From Bolinopsis microptera (taxonomy: Eukaryota > Ctenophora > Tentaculata > Lobata > Bolinopsidae), in assembly GCF_026151205.1 (NCBI RefSeq), contig NC_087077.1:14608983-14672982 (forward strand): a DNA stretch of 64,000 nt. Reading direction: 5' to 3'. This document shows, piece after piece, positions 37,905 to 49,792 of the stretch (positions are counted from its first letter, which is position 1; each line of letters opens with the position of its first letter). Under the pieces are notes generated by a model. It had not been told where the DNA came from and ran no database searches. It saw nothing but the letters and a program-made list of their open reading frames with translations. The position numbers and the translations under genes are program-made.

Positions 37905-38530
37905 ATCAAAATGCTGAGCAGGATGAAGCAAAGACTTGAAGAAGAACTAAGAGAACAACCAGAATGGCTTCAGACCTGGTTGCTCTACAACTTCGCACAT
38001 TCTTGTTCTGTGAAGAATTTATATAGGGTCCTAAAGGCCATGAGTGTGACAGGCACTATGGTGTTTATAGATTTTATAAAGCCTTTTGACAGTGTACATA
38101 AGGTTTGCTTATTAAGACCAGCCATGACTTATGTTGATAGCCTACGAGCTGACACGGGTCTCAAACGACACTGGAGAAATGGGCGGACTTATGGCGGATA
38201 GAGTTTTATGGAGACCGCGCATCAATACTCCGGACGCGAAGTAAGTCAGAGTTATTAAGATACTTAAAGCAAATGGTATACCAGAATAGATGGTATTACA
38301 GGGGTCTTCGAGGTCTGGTAGGATCAGGATTCGGAGTACTGCAAAGAGACACCTCATACTTGTTCATCATCGTGATTGACTATATCTTGACAGTGGCTAT
38401 AGATGATGACTCAGACTCTGGGTTCACTCTTAAGCCTGCACAGGGTGTAGATGGATTTGTGCTGAAAATATCGCATATGTCAAATTCTCAGATGATGGTG
38501 CCCTTATCACTGATATAATTGAATGGGGCA
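37905..38530 (+). pseudogene. RTE-type LINE RT remnant, left arm (mirrored at about 40500-41020 minus)
   Basis: Fragments EEELREQPEWLQTW, TMVFIDFIKPFDSVHK, and LFIIVIDYILTVAIDDDSDS followed by SGFTLKP correspond to RT motifs of RTE-like LINEs. The first has decayed from the usual FIDF-KAFDS. Interrupted by frameshifts and by the 134-bp insertion at 38118-38251. A C-terminal piece (TYVDSLRADTGL) follows at 38876-38990. Confidence 0.75.
38118..38251 (+). mobile_element. Left-arm-only truncated LINE 3' end with 9-bp target duplication
   Basis: Flanked by TTATTAAGA at 38109-38117 and 38252-38260. The right arm at 40790-40809 has the uninterrupted empty site with a single TTATTAAGA (inverse). The insert encodes TYVDSLRADTGL, the RTE C-terminal motif, also found at about 38876. 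Confidence 0.9.
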
Positions 38531-38870
38531 AAACTACTCCTGGACAGGCTATAGGAAGCAGCAAAAAGTGTGGGGTTAGTCTTGAACAACTCTAAAACAA
38601 ATCTCATGACTCTAAACACTACAGAGGAAAGTAGACTTTAAAGCTGTTCTGGAAACCAGCTGGAAAACGTACCTTGGGGGCATAGATATCAACAACTGAG
38701 AGAGACTTTAGAGAGACTTTAGAGAGACTTTTCAAGAGCAACTATGAAGATCCAAGAGCGTAGGATGCAACTAGCTTTGCCATATACACTGCCACCTTGA
38801 ACTAGTTGCTAAGTGTGGGGTAACTTTAATGAACCTAACCATGGTGTGCTGAGGCAGGGGAAGAACAGTC

Positions 38871-38995
38871 ATAACTTATGTTGATAGCCTAAGGGCTGAT
38901 ACAGGTTTGAGTAACACTGAGAAATCACGGAACTTATGGAGGATAGAAATCTATCGAGACAGTGCATCAATACTCGGACGCTGAAGCCTAAATAA
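38871..38995 (+). pseudogene. RTE LINE C-terminal fragment, left arm (mirrored at about 40020-40145 minus)
   Basis: Reads ITYVDSLRADTGLSNTE, then RNLWRIEIYRDSASILGR, the usual end of RTE-like RT proteins. Same family as the insertion at 38118. Confidence 0.7.
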
Positions 38996-39472
38996 GAGAA
39001 GTTTAAAAGTTCACAATCATAATTATTATTTAAAAATTGCTTCTAATAGCTACTGATAATCAGCTTGATAGTCGTCTTCCAGCCAGTTTATCAGAAATAA
39101 ATAAAATGCAGAACCTAACAAAGGACTAAAATAACTCCAAGATATATTTCATGAAAATTACTAAATTTGCATTGGCGCTCGATTCCAAAGAATTTTTGTT
39201 AATGATGCGTTGACAAAATGCGCGGCGCGCAAAAATTATCATTTGAAATTGTTTGTTGTTCAAACATATTTCATAAATAATCTGTAATATATAGTTCTAA
39301 TAGTGTATAAAAAAGAATAATCTCAAAATATAACACTAAACAGAGCAAAAAAACGAGGATCGCGCAAAAATTATATCTATTTTGACAATTTCCGCGATTT
39401 TAAATAGGAACCATTTAAATATATGAAAACAAAATACGCAAACCATTAAAATCTTGATCCATAAATTTTTAA

Positions 39473-39532
39473 TTGTAGAGTCCCGGTCAATAGTTTGCAA
39501 AAATAATTTTATATACGAAAAATATAAAGAAT
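39473..39532. other. Central spacer of the palindrome
   Basis: 60 bases of unique sequence between TTGATCCATAAATTTTTAA and its inverse. No gene. Such a short loop between 8-kb arms is expected to be unstable in cloning and replication. Confidence 0.8.
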
Positions 39533-42500
39533 TTAAAAATTTATGGATCAATAAATTTAGGGTTTGCGTAATTTGTTAATTACACTATATGTATAAACAT
39601 GGTTCCTGTTCAAAATCCCGGAAATTGTTAAAATAGATATGATTTTTGCGCGATCCTCGTTTTTGCTCTGTTTAGTGTTATATTTTGAGATTATTCTTTT
39701 TTATACACTATTAGAACTATATATTATAGATTATTTTATGAAATATGTTTGAACAACAAAACAATTTCAAATGATAATTTTTCCGCGCCGCGCATTTTGT
39801 CAACGCATCATTAACAAAAATCCTTTGGAATCGAGCGCCAATGCAAATTTAGTAATTTTCATGAAAAAATATCTTGGAGTTATTTTAGTCCTTTTGTTAG
39901 GTTCTGCATTTTATTTATTTCTGATAAACTGGCTGGAAGACGACTATCAAGCTGATTATCAGTAGCTATTAGAGGCAATTTTAAATAATAATTATGATTG
40001 TGAACTTTTAAACTTCTCTTAATTTAGGCTTCAGCGTCCGAGTATTGATGCACTGTCTCGATAGATTTCTATCCTCCATAAGTCCCGTGATTTCTCCAGT
40101 GTTACTCAAACCTGTATCAGCCCTTAGGCTATCAACATAAGTTATGACTGTTCTTCCCCTGCTCAGCACACCATGGTTAGGTTCATTAAGTACCCCACAC
40201 TTAGCAACTAGTTCAAGGTGGCAGTGTATATGGCAAAGCTAGTTGCATCCTACGCTCTTGGATCTTCATAGTTGCTCTTGAAAAGTCTCTCTAAAGTCTC
40301 TCTCAGTTGTTGATATCTATGCCCCCAAGGTACGTTTTCCAGCTGTTTCCAGAACAGCTTTAAAGTCTACTTTCCTCTGTAGTGTTTAGAGTCATGAGAT
40401 TTGTTTTAGAGTTGTTCAAGACTAACCCACACTTTTTGCTGCTTCCTATAGCCTGTCCAGGAGTAGGTTTTGCCCCATTCAATTATATCAGTGATAAGGG
40501 CACCATCATCTGAGAATTTGACATATGTGATATTTTCAGCACAAATCCTCTACACCCTGTGCAGGCTTAAGAGTGAACCCAGAGTCTGAGTCATCATCTA
40601 TAGCCACTGTCATGATATAGTCAATCACGATGATGAACAAGTATGAGGTGTCTCTTTGCAGTACTCCCGAATCCTGATCCTACCAGGACCTCGAAGACCC
40701 CTGTAATACCATCTGCAGTTGTGATTACTTAAGCCACTGTGTTTGTGTAGATCAATCGCACTATGTATTCTGGTATACCATTTGCTTTAAGTATCTTAAT
40801 AAGCAAACCTTTATGTACACTGTCAAAGGCTTTATTAAAATCTATAAACATCATAGTGGCCTTCACACTCTTTAGACCCTATATAATTCTTCACAGAACA
40901 AGAATGTGCGAAGTTGTAGAGCAACCAGGTCTGAAGCCATTCTGGTTGTCTCTTAGTTCTTCTTCAAGTCTTTGCTTCATCCTGCTCAGCATTTTGATTA
41001 GAGTTTTACTTTTTGTTTCTGATTTCTAGAAAATCATAATGGCCACTTGGTAGCACTCTGTTTGCAATAACTACCTACTAATGATATCCATTACCCATGA
41101 CATGTATAGTTTCTTTTAGGGGTTATAGAGGTGTCAGGATTTTAGCATCCACAGCAATATATAGGTGATCTGGAACTCAATCTTATCAATACTCCTACAT
41201 GATTTTATGAAGTGATTGTTGCAGTGAATGAATTTAATATATATTTGTGTTAAATTCCTATTTTGGACTCTTAAACTCTTTAATTTTATATGTATTGGAT
41301 TGAACCAAGTAACATGTTACTCTAGCGAGATCTCCATCCAAAAAGATTAGTCTGCGGGAGCTGTTTTATTACTTTACTTATACATCTTCGAGGGTAGGTA
41401 ACAGTTTCTACTACATTTAAGGCTCTTCCTATAGACCTGCCTCTTGATCTCTTCCTATTTTGGGGTTGTCATTAGAATTGTCATTCAGTATTATAACCTG
41501 ATCTTGCCCTCCGGGGGTCCCATCATAAGCACATTCAACTTAATCTTATTCTTATTCATTTCATTATTTCATTTCATTTCCTAGATGTTACCTGTAAATC
41601 GCAGAACTGGTTGACCATTGGACATTCAAGACTAACTGTCACAGCCATGGTGACCTTAGCTAAATGAGCTACTGTTCCTGTGTAGTACCGCCCAATGCTG
41701 ACATCCTATGGATACCTCCCTTGTGATAACTTCAAAGATCAGGTTGTATGATTTAATGAAATTGCCAAGGGGCGGGGGGGGGGGAAGACAAATTTTTCGA
41801 CCTAAATTTTATTCTCTAAACAAATCACTTCATTATTCAATTGGTGTCGTAATTAGGAAAGACTACAGATTATGTATTAAATACTATTAACAGAATAACC
41901 TGAAAGCCTCATATCAATAACTCATTTTCTCATAACTATAAGAGCTTCCAAAATTAGATCAGTCCTAAGATATGACTATCATATCCGACTCTAAATATCA
42001 CTTGCATATATAGTAGCATTCAATAACTATGATATATGTGACTGAATGGATCACAGCAACATTTCGCACATGGAGTCACACAGGACTATCTCTCTATGAC
42101 AATTCGGTTTCACTGAGCACTAAACTAATGGACATCGATAAAGGACTTTCACCAGTTGCAACGCGTGCCGAGATCCACTAGCTCTATACTCAGCGACATA
42201 ATATTGAAATAGATGTGACTCACGATCGCACGTGGTTAGATCTGTTTTTTAGAAGTTGGGTTTTATTAAAAGTATATGCTACTTATATGAATGCTTTTTT
42301 CAAAGAGATGCGTATTTATCTCTTTTTAAACAAGACGATATCGGTTAAGTTCTCAAATTGCTAAGGAAGCTGATTCCAAACAAAGGGTCCACAGTAACTA
42401 AAGCTTCTCTCAGTTTTACTATAATTTGAAACAGTAGGAACATTTAGGAGGAAATAGTCTTGTTCAGGTCCGTAGTACACGTACAGGTTGACTCTTAATG

Positions 42501-42767
42501 TTGATGCATTTGGTGATATAATTTGGAGCTACGTTGTTGACACATTTGAACACGGTTAGAGCAATCTTATACTCTATTTGTTGTCTTATTGGAAGAAAAT
42601 GGGCTTTTTTCAGGAATGGAGTGACACTGTGAGCACAATGTTATGTTATGATTACCCTTGTCAGTTTTAGTTTACAATGATATTTCAATTCCTTGTTTCT
42701 GTTGTAAAAGAAAGCACACAAATGACCTTACTTGAATATTCCAGCTGACACTGTTCTTAACGTATAT

Positions 42768-43351
42768 TAATTAATTAATTAAAATTGAAATTTAAAAACA
42801 CCACTATTAAGCGTACACTTTTACTCAGCAGTGTCACTACAACTAGTTTACAAAAATACTTTTAAAACTATATATCAAAAGCAAAATAAAGTTCTATGTA
42901 TAAATTCGTTCATAAAACTTCCAAAAAGCTAATATAATTTAGATAAGTCAAAGAGAGGGTTAAAATTATTAATAAAACATTTTTGCTACCTCAGTGTCAG
43001 ATAAAGTAAACAAATAAGTCTTCAGTGCGGACTTAAACGCCTCAACAGAATAACATTGTTTAACTGAGTCTGGTAGTGCATTAAAAACTCGTGGACCAAC
43101 CACACTAAAACTACGATCACCAAAACCCTTGGTTGAACGATAAGGGACTATGAGCCTAACAGTGTGTCCATGGTGAGCATACTTAAACATATCTTGAAGG
43201 TACAGTGGCGCTATTCCATTAATAGCCTTAAAAGATAGGAGACATATTTTAAAAATCACTCTTTTAGGTATATTAAGCCAGTGCAATTTATCAAGATCGT
43301 CGCCTAGGTGATCAAATTTATATTTTCCAGTTACTGCTTTTGCACAGGCAT
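42768..43351 (-). mobile_element. Right-arm-only 5'-truncated CR1/L2-like LINE insertion
   Basis: About 584 bp carrying an RT C-terminal frame (42969-43286: MHWLNIPKRVIFKICLLSFK ... FGDRSFSVVGPRVFNALPDS) and a 3' tail of ATTA repeats at 42766-42782. Target duplication TATAT at 42763-42767 and 43352-43356; the left arm has the empty site near 35866-35887. Confidence 0.88.
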
Positions 43352-44493
43352 TATATAATAATCAGTTCTGCTAGGATACAACCAGATTAGTTTTCCTATT
43401 TTAAAAAATCATATAGTTAATCCATAGAGTTGTGTCAAATGATATTGAATCTCCGAAAAAGAGTGACAGAGGTTAAGCTCGTTAGGTTTTGGTCATTAAA
43501 TGTTTAGGCAGTAATTTTTGATTAATTGTTCTAATTCTCGTTGCAGTGCCCTCGAATCATTGATAAACAACGTAAACTCAATTTACATAAACCAATATTT
43601 TCTGGTGTTACTATATCCGCCGAAATTCCCTTTCCTCAGGAACGAAAAATCTATTATACCATAAATTAAGTCAAACAATTGCCTATGGGAGGACAATTTC
43701 ATGGGAGGACTTATTTTAAAGGAGACTAAGATTTCAGCAGAGCATATACATGATATATGATTTAACGAATTTAAGTATCGTTAAATTTATACAAGTCGCT
43801 ACTGCGTGTTATAGGTAAATGTATGTGATGCTATGTAATTGATGTATGTAATGTTGACTCGTCTTTAAATAATTTCCCAGATCGAAAATATTTTAGTCAA
43901 AAAAGCTAGCTGAATAAATTTAAAAAAATTAAATGATATGGAAAAATGGTCTTAAAAATACGACTAATATTGTTGTTGACTTGAAATTAACAAAATTTGT
44001 GACTTATATTATGGTAACCATAATATTTATGGGAACCAAAGTTATTGTGAACCAAATTTTTTCAGGCATGGTGGGCTGAACATGGAGCTACCGAAAGCTG
44101 CGAATCATTTAGAAATAAACTCAAATGCAGCAGACAGACAGAAGCATTAGTTTGAGTTAAGTTGTAAAGCTTCTTTAAACTTTTTCATCACAAAGAGAAA
44201 TTTGTGTTAAATAGTAGTGGTAAATTTAAAGGGCGTGTTGGTAGACCTAATACAAACTTATATCAAATATGCTTGTTGATGACCTTAAATATAGAAACTT
44301 AGAACTTAGAAATTTGAGTGATTTAAATGAAATAAGGGATATTGCTAGCTGTAGGAAGTGTTGGAAACTGTTGTACTAGGCACAGATTACGTAGTTAAGA
44401 TGTTTTCTTAATGGAGTTCTATTAACTATGTATGATCCTGTTTTATAATAAGATTATTTGTATAGAGTCGTATATAATAATGTTTCTTCTTAG

Positions 44494-44582
44494 ACTGCCA
44501 GAGAGCACAGAAGATGGCTACTAGACAGCTAAAATCGATACTTTACGAGCCACCAGGGGATGCCTTTTTTTCGATGGATAAA
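44494..44582 (+). CDS. Candidate first coding exon in right arm (mirrored at 34643-34730 minus)
   Basis: Acceptor TTTCTTCTTAG, then ATG at 44514 reading MATRQLKSILYEPPGDAFF and SMDK up to a strong donor GTAAGT. In the left arm the T-run is one base shorter (6 instead of 7), which changes the frame just before the donor. The next exon could not be assigned with confidence. No homology recognised. Confidence 0.35.
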
Positions 44583-47460
44583 GTAAGTGCACCGACTTTT
44601 GACGCTTAAAAAAGTAAAAAGGACTTTTCACAGAGATATTTTGGTACCATCTTATGATGGCCTCTCATATGTATCTTTCGCCTTTCGGATAAATTTATTC
44701 CGGTCAACAAAGTTTCCTACTCCAGGCCATTAAATTGCTCCGTCAAAAACGCTATTATACCGGAGTTTTATTATAGTCAGGAGTTGGACGTTTTTCTGTA
44801 CGCTTAGCTTGTCAATCTATGGTGTAGTTACCGTATAATATAAATGCTGTGAACACATTTTTCACTTGCTCGTTGACGAGGGTCACGTGATGGTAGGCGA
44901 ATTTGTCAAGTTTATACGACTATTGTAATTGTACAATAAAATATTTATATTTTTGTATCCTTGTATCCGTGACCTCTGACAGGACACCGGTCATCTCGCC
45001 CAATTTTCCCGGGAGAATCAGATCTCATGTCAACTAGCGCGTGATCATCCCGGCCTGGGTGGTCCACTTGTAATGTTGTCAAACGGGAACCTCGGCCTCG
45101 CACATCTGGTAGTGAAGTACTGATTACAGCTGCAGGTCCTCCAAATTCACGAAGTCCAACAAGTCCTTGTATGAGCCATCAGTGTAAATCACGGTACTTT
45201 TCTAATCATAATCGCTTAGCTTGGCATCATTCAATGGACATTTGTTGTTCAAAAGAAGAAAAGTCAAAAATGAGAGTGAACGGTGACTGCTTATTGCATA
45301 AGCTCTTAAATCTGCTAACCGTACATAGCTCACGCAGCTGTCTACAGTTGCTGGGCTCGTTCCGGGTCAGAAATTTAAAGTTTACTGCGGCGTGGGGCTA
45401 CATCGTCGTTCTGCTGTCGTGTACATTTAAGAATGTGGTGTGGAAAGAGTTCTGACTTTTCCTGGAGTAAAGATATATGTCGGCCCGTCTTTGTCACGGA
45501 GAAGTCTTTAAAGCTTTAAAGCTCTGAGCTTGACCTATTAAAAGACAAAAGATACATTTGCACGTCACGAGTAATGTGACCTACTGAAAAAAAATCGGGC
45601 AATTTGAAAATTTAGTCAAGTTCACACATGCACAATCAACCCCTCATTGGTGTGATCCTCTGATCCGGGAAATCGAGATGTCCTCTCACAAACAACAGTT
45701 ATTAGTAACAAGCATAACACGATTTTCCAATCTATTAACGAAGTTTGAGCATTTAGGGTCAAAGCAGAGACTTGGGTCGATGTGAATCGGCTTAAAAATA
45801 ACAAATTTGGGGTATCTTTATTTTACATCTTGGTCGAGACCTGTCACCAGCAATATGATTTCATGTTGCCTTATTCAGGCGGGCGAAACTCACGTTACAT
45901 GCGATCTGATCATCTGACTCTCACGATCGAGATCGGTAGCTTTAACTCACCAGCTCCAACACGGTTTTTAAGACTTTTTTCGGTTTTTCGAGCTGCCCTT
46001 CTCCCTGAGGCCACGATGAAAAACATACAATATATTATATCTTTATTCTTTATATGTTACATGCATTCCCCTGCAGTAGTGAAAAGTAAATTGTTTGTTT
46101 TATTTCAGTGTCGACAGCTCAAACTATGGTGGTATCTTATCGCTACAATGCTGCTAACTAGACTCTTGGATGAAGTTAAGTTGTTTTAGTCAGATGATCT
46201 ACTTTTTGGCGTTTCCTACTGCCCTAGTTATAGTAGTTCAAGGTTTAACTGTAAATATAGTGTTAAGTAAGTTTCAATACTTCCCTGCCACCTTTTCAGA
46301 CATTGCAGAGATGTGTGACCGCACAATTCTCAAACCGAAGAATCAAAAGGAGTTATTGATTTATCGGTATATAAAGTATGTATGCTTTATCAAACAAAGC
46401 CACTAGGTAAGCAAATTCAAATATTTTGACAGTTCATACTGCGGTTATACATTGCAGCCAATGCGCAGCAAACAAGAGCTTGCCACTGCTATAAGCATTC
46501 GTATTCGTAGCTTGTTTGAATCTCAAATTTATTCGAATTATCATAAGTAGCCGGAAGCCCGTCCTGCGGACGGAGTTCTTCAGCACAAAATCGATTCTCA
46601 AACATTTTAAATCTACCCTTTCTCATTTCTACTTCTTTTCCTTTCACAATTTTCATGTTTTTAAAAAACTTCTTACCCCTATCCATGTCACCTATGATTC
46701 ATGCATTTCTAGCTTCTCGGACAGTGCTGTCTTTTCCCTCATTGGCAAATCCTGAAAGTTTTATGAAAAATATAGATCAGAGTTATGTTTGTTCTGCACG
46801 TCTGCATTTCAGGTATTCGTGACACAGTTTACGTGTGATGACGTGGGCATCTCTCAACACACTTTGCAGCATGAGCGACGGTGCCGTGGCGGGATATCTG
46901 GAAATGTAGCCTTGAGCTCAGTTTATTTTTCTCCGTCACCTCACCCGGGGGAGGGGGGGGGAGCCAATGACTTTGGGTACTTTGGGGACAAGTGCAGAAT
47001 TTCGCCAGCAATTTAACCTCAAGTCTCCAAGATTTTTAGCCCCCATTGGTACCCAAAAGTCTCCTTTAGAAGTCATTTAATAAAAGATAATATCAAAACT
47101 ACATAAAACTCGCCAAAACTTTGGGTACTTATGGGGACAAATGGAAAATTTCACCAGCGATTTGACCTTCAGTCCCTATGATTTTCGTCCCCATTGGTGC
47201 TCAAAAGTCTCCATCAGTAGTCATTGCCCCCCCCCCCCCCCCCCCTCATCCTGTGTCGGCTGTATTCAATTCTGATTGTACCACGGTTAAAAAATGCCAG
47301 TTAAATGTACCAACTCTCGTTTTATTTATTGTACCGACTCTCGCTCTTCGACCACGCTTTTCGTCTACTTGGCGTAGGGCGCGGTAATATTTCATGTAAT
47401 CACGCACACACGTATCGCGCGCGATGTAGAAATAAGTGCAGCGCACATGGTCTTGTGGGT

Positions 47461-47718
47461 GACCCCCGTAATCCATGTGGTGGGGCAGGAGGGTCAAGCA
47501 CCGTTTTTGTGGGTGACCCCCGTAATCCATGTGGTGGGGCAGGAGGGTCAAGCACTGTTTTTGTGGGTGACCCCCGTAATCCATGTGGTGGGGCAGGAGG
47601 GTCAAGCACTGTTTTTTCTGAAATGAACCTCCTGATCCATGTGGTGGGGCAGGAGGGTCAAGCACTGTTTCTGAAATGAACCTCCTGATCCATGCGGTGG
47701 GGCAGGAGGGTCAAGCAA
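47461..47718. repeat. Subterminal minisatellite, right arm (5 units of about 54 bp)
   Basis: Inverse counterpart of the left array with one extra unit, marked by five occurrences of GGGGCAGGAGGGTCAAGCA. The 54-bp size is a multiple of three, so open frames running through it show an 18-residue repeat; these are not taken as genes. Confidence 0.9.
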
Positions 47719-47753
47719 TGTTCTTTTCAGGTTGACCCTCCTGCGCCATTATA

Positions 47754-47758
47754 GTAAG
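47754..47758. repeat. Target-site duplication GTAAG, right
   Basis: Matches 31519-31523 in direct orientation directly outside the right terminus. Confidence 0.7.
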
Positions 47759-48047
47759 TGATCAATGCCAATGTGCATATTCAATATTACAGTGCACAGT
47801 GTGCAATTTTTGTGTGATGAAGGCTGTTTTTACGGAGTACAAATCGGTCTACATAGAAAAGTACAAAAAAGATACTACGAGCGGGCGCCAAAATACCGTA
47901 ACTTCTTTTTATTAATAAACAGGGCTTATATTTTTGAACATTAAATGTTAAAGGGGCGCTAACAAGGATTCAGCAAGTGGATGTTAACTTCACACCACTG
48001 CAGCCATTACAAAGTATTTTGCAACTTGTATACAATTGTACTGTTGA

Positions 48048-48520
48048 CATCTCAGAGAAATGATAACACCTTAAAGAATAAAGAGGGAGGATCCTGGACC
48101 CCGAAATCCACCACCTTTCTGTACTTTCAGAGGTACACGTACCAATGTGGCAGGAAACCAGGGCTCATGCTGCCGCTGAGCTAAAACAGTAGAGGAGATG
48201 GCGGATTCTCTGGGATCTAACACATCCTGAAACTTACCAACACTATGTCCCAACGCACTGGTGTGGGGATGTCTGCCCCCGGTGCCTGCCCGGGTTAATA
48301 AAGCAGTCAAGCATCATGAATGTTATGTTGAGCATTCTCAACCAGCAGATGTGGGAACTCCCACGAAAGACCGAAACAGATCTAAAGAGACAATTAGCAA
48401 AATCGGAAAATAGACTTGAACTTGTTTTATAATTTATAATAAAGCGTATGTCATTGCCCACGTTAAGGGGCCTGTTAATAATTAATTAAATTATTAGCTA
48501 TTTTAGATTTAATAATAATG
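48048..48520 (+). repeat. Degenerate retroelement-like repeat, copy 2
   Basis: Second copy of the 29171-29660 sequence, same orientation, ending in AATAATAAT. Differs by small indels, so neither copy has a shared intact frame. Lies about 290 bp outside the palindrome. Confidence 0.75.
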
Positions 48521-48683
48521 TACTGTTGAAAATGTACAATCGGCTTCTCATGTATGATGTAGTTCCAGTTTCTTGTGTTCTGGTTATTGTTGATTACATT
48601 TGCACTCTCACTGTGAGTGCTAATCCTAAATGTAAGTGAACGGAAATAAAAAATATGTTAAGAATTTTCATCAGAGTAAACAT

Positions 48684-48755
48684 GCCTCCGTGGCCTAATG
48701 GCTAAGGCATCGGCCTTCTAAGCCGGGGATTGCGGGTTCGAGCCCCGCCGGGGGT
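48684..48755 (+). tRNA. tRNA-Arg (anticodon TCT)
   Basis: 72 bases forming a full cloverleaf: acceptor GCCTCCG/CGGGGGT (with G-T wobbles), D arm GCC...GGC, anticodon arm TCGGC-CTTCTAA-GCCGG with TCT at the anticodon position, five-base variable loop GGATT, T arm GCGGG-TTCGAGC-CCCGC. Box A TGGCCTAATGG and box B GGTTCGAGCCC fit the Pol III consensus, and a T-rich terminator (ATTTTT) follows at 48757. No intron. It could also be the head of a SINE, but nothing downstream shows a SINE body. Confidence 0.92.
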
Positions 48756-49792
48756 TATTTTTGGCATTTCATTCACAGCATGTTTGCTCCTTGTGAGTGG
48801 GCTTGGGAATTCTAGAATCTTTTATAGCGGTAGCATTGAGCATTGTAGATGATAACTCAATGGTTTGGTACCCATTCAAAAATTGAAAACCTTTAAATAT
48901 TATATAGATCTCTTCCAGTGATGGGTGGCATGAGGTGCTGATCTCCTTTTCAGTAACCCGAAGCCACTTTGTGCATGTCACTACACTAGACTGGCCTATT
49001 TACAAGAAAGACAATAAAGAATGCATTGAAAATTATCGGCCTGTATCAATATTACCTTTATTTGGAAAGATCTTCGAGAAGGTTATTTATAAACGCCTCT
49101 ATAATTTCTTCACATCTAAAGGTGTACTAACAGACTCACAGTTTGGATTTAGGAAAGGCCATTCTACCACCCATGCTCTACACAAATCTATAGACTCCGT
49201 TACTAAGTCTCTGGCAAGCAATAAACATGTCCTAGGGATATTCATTGACTTGAGCAAAGCCTTCGACACCCTTGATCACGATATTCTTTTATGCAAATTA
49301 AATTCCTACGGTATTAGGGGCACAGCACTTACCTTACTAAAAAGCTATTTGACTAACAGAAAGCAGTATGTTATGTATAACGATGTACCATCAGAAACAA
49401 TGGACGTAAAATTTGGAGTACCACAAGGGTCAATTCTAGGGCCGTTACTCTTCCTATTGTATATGAACGATATAGTAAACTGCTTTTCAGACAGTGAGGT
49501 GAAATTTGTACTTTATGCTGATGACACTAATATCTTCATATCAGGACCATCTAGAGAAGCAACATACAAAAAAGCCAACTTAGTACTTAAACATGTCTCG
49601 ATTTACATGAAATGTAATCTACTTCATATCAACATGTCCAAATGCTGCTACATACATTTTAAACCTGCCTCTGAATATGATGACACCTGTGCACGGACCA
49701 GACCATTTGCTATCCTGCTAGATGAATCTAGATCAATATTCATCAATGGTAAGGTTATTACTAAAGTCAAGGATACCAAATTCTTAGGTGTT

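Larger units (their letters stand above)
31524..47753. mobile_element. 16.2-kb palindromic element (two arms of about 8 kb, inverted) with 5-bp target duplication
   Basis: Terminal sequence TATAATGGCGCAGGAGGG reads inward from both ends and the arms match base for base over most of their length; corresponding positions sum to about 79277 at the tips and 79227 further in. The centre is near 39502, with TTGATCCATAAATTTTTAA at 39454-39472 facing its inverse at 39533-39551 across 60 bases. GTAAG flanks both ends. Subterminal minisatellites repeat part of the terminal motif (CAGGAGGGTCAA). The arms contain LINE remnants and unrecognised open frames but no identifiable transposase. Either a transposon with very long inverted repeats or a foldback dimer of an 8-kb unit that moved as one. 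TSD length is the least certain part, because the tip contains TATA. Confidence 0.85.

Noticed and set aside
45782-46189. 135-codon plus-strand frame in the right arm
   Set aside because: The left arm version is broken to 75 codons by a base difference, the frame runs across an acceptor-like site, and no family is recognisable; kept only as part of the unexplained exon-like set.
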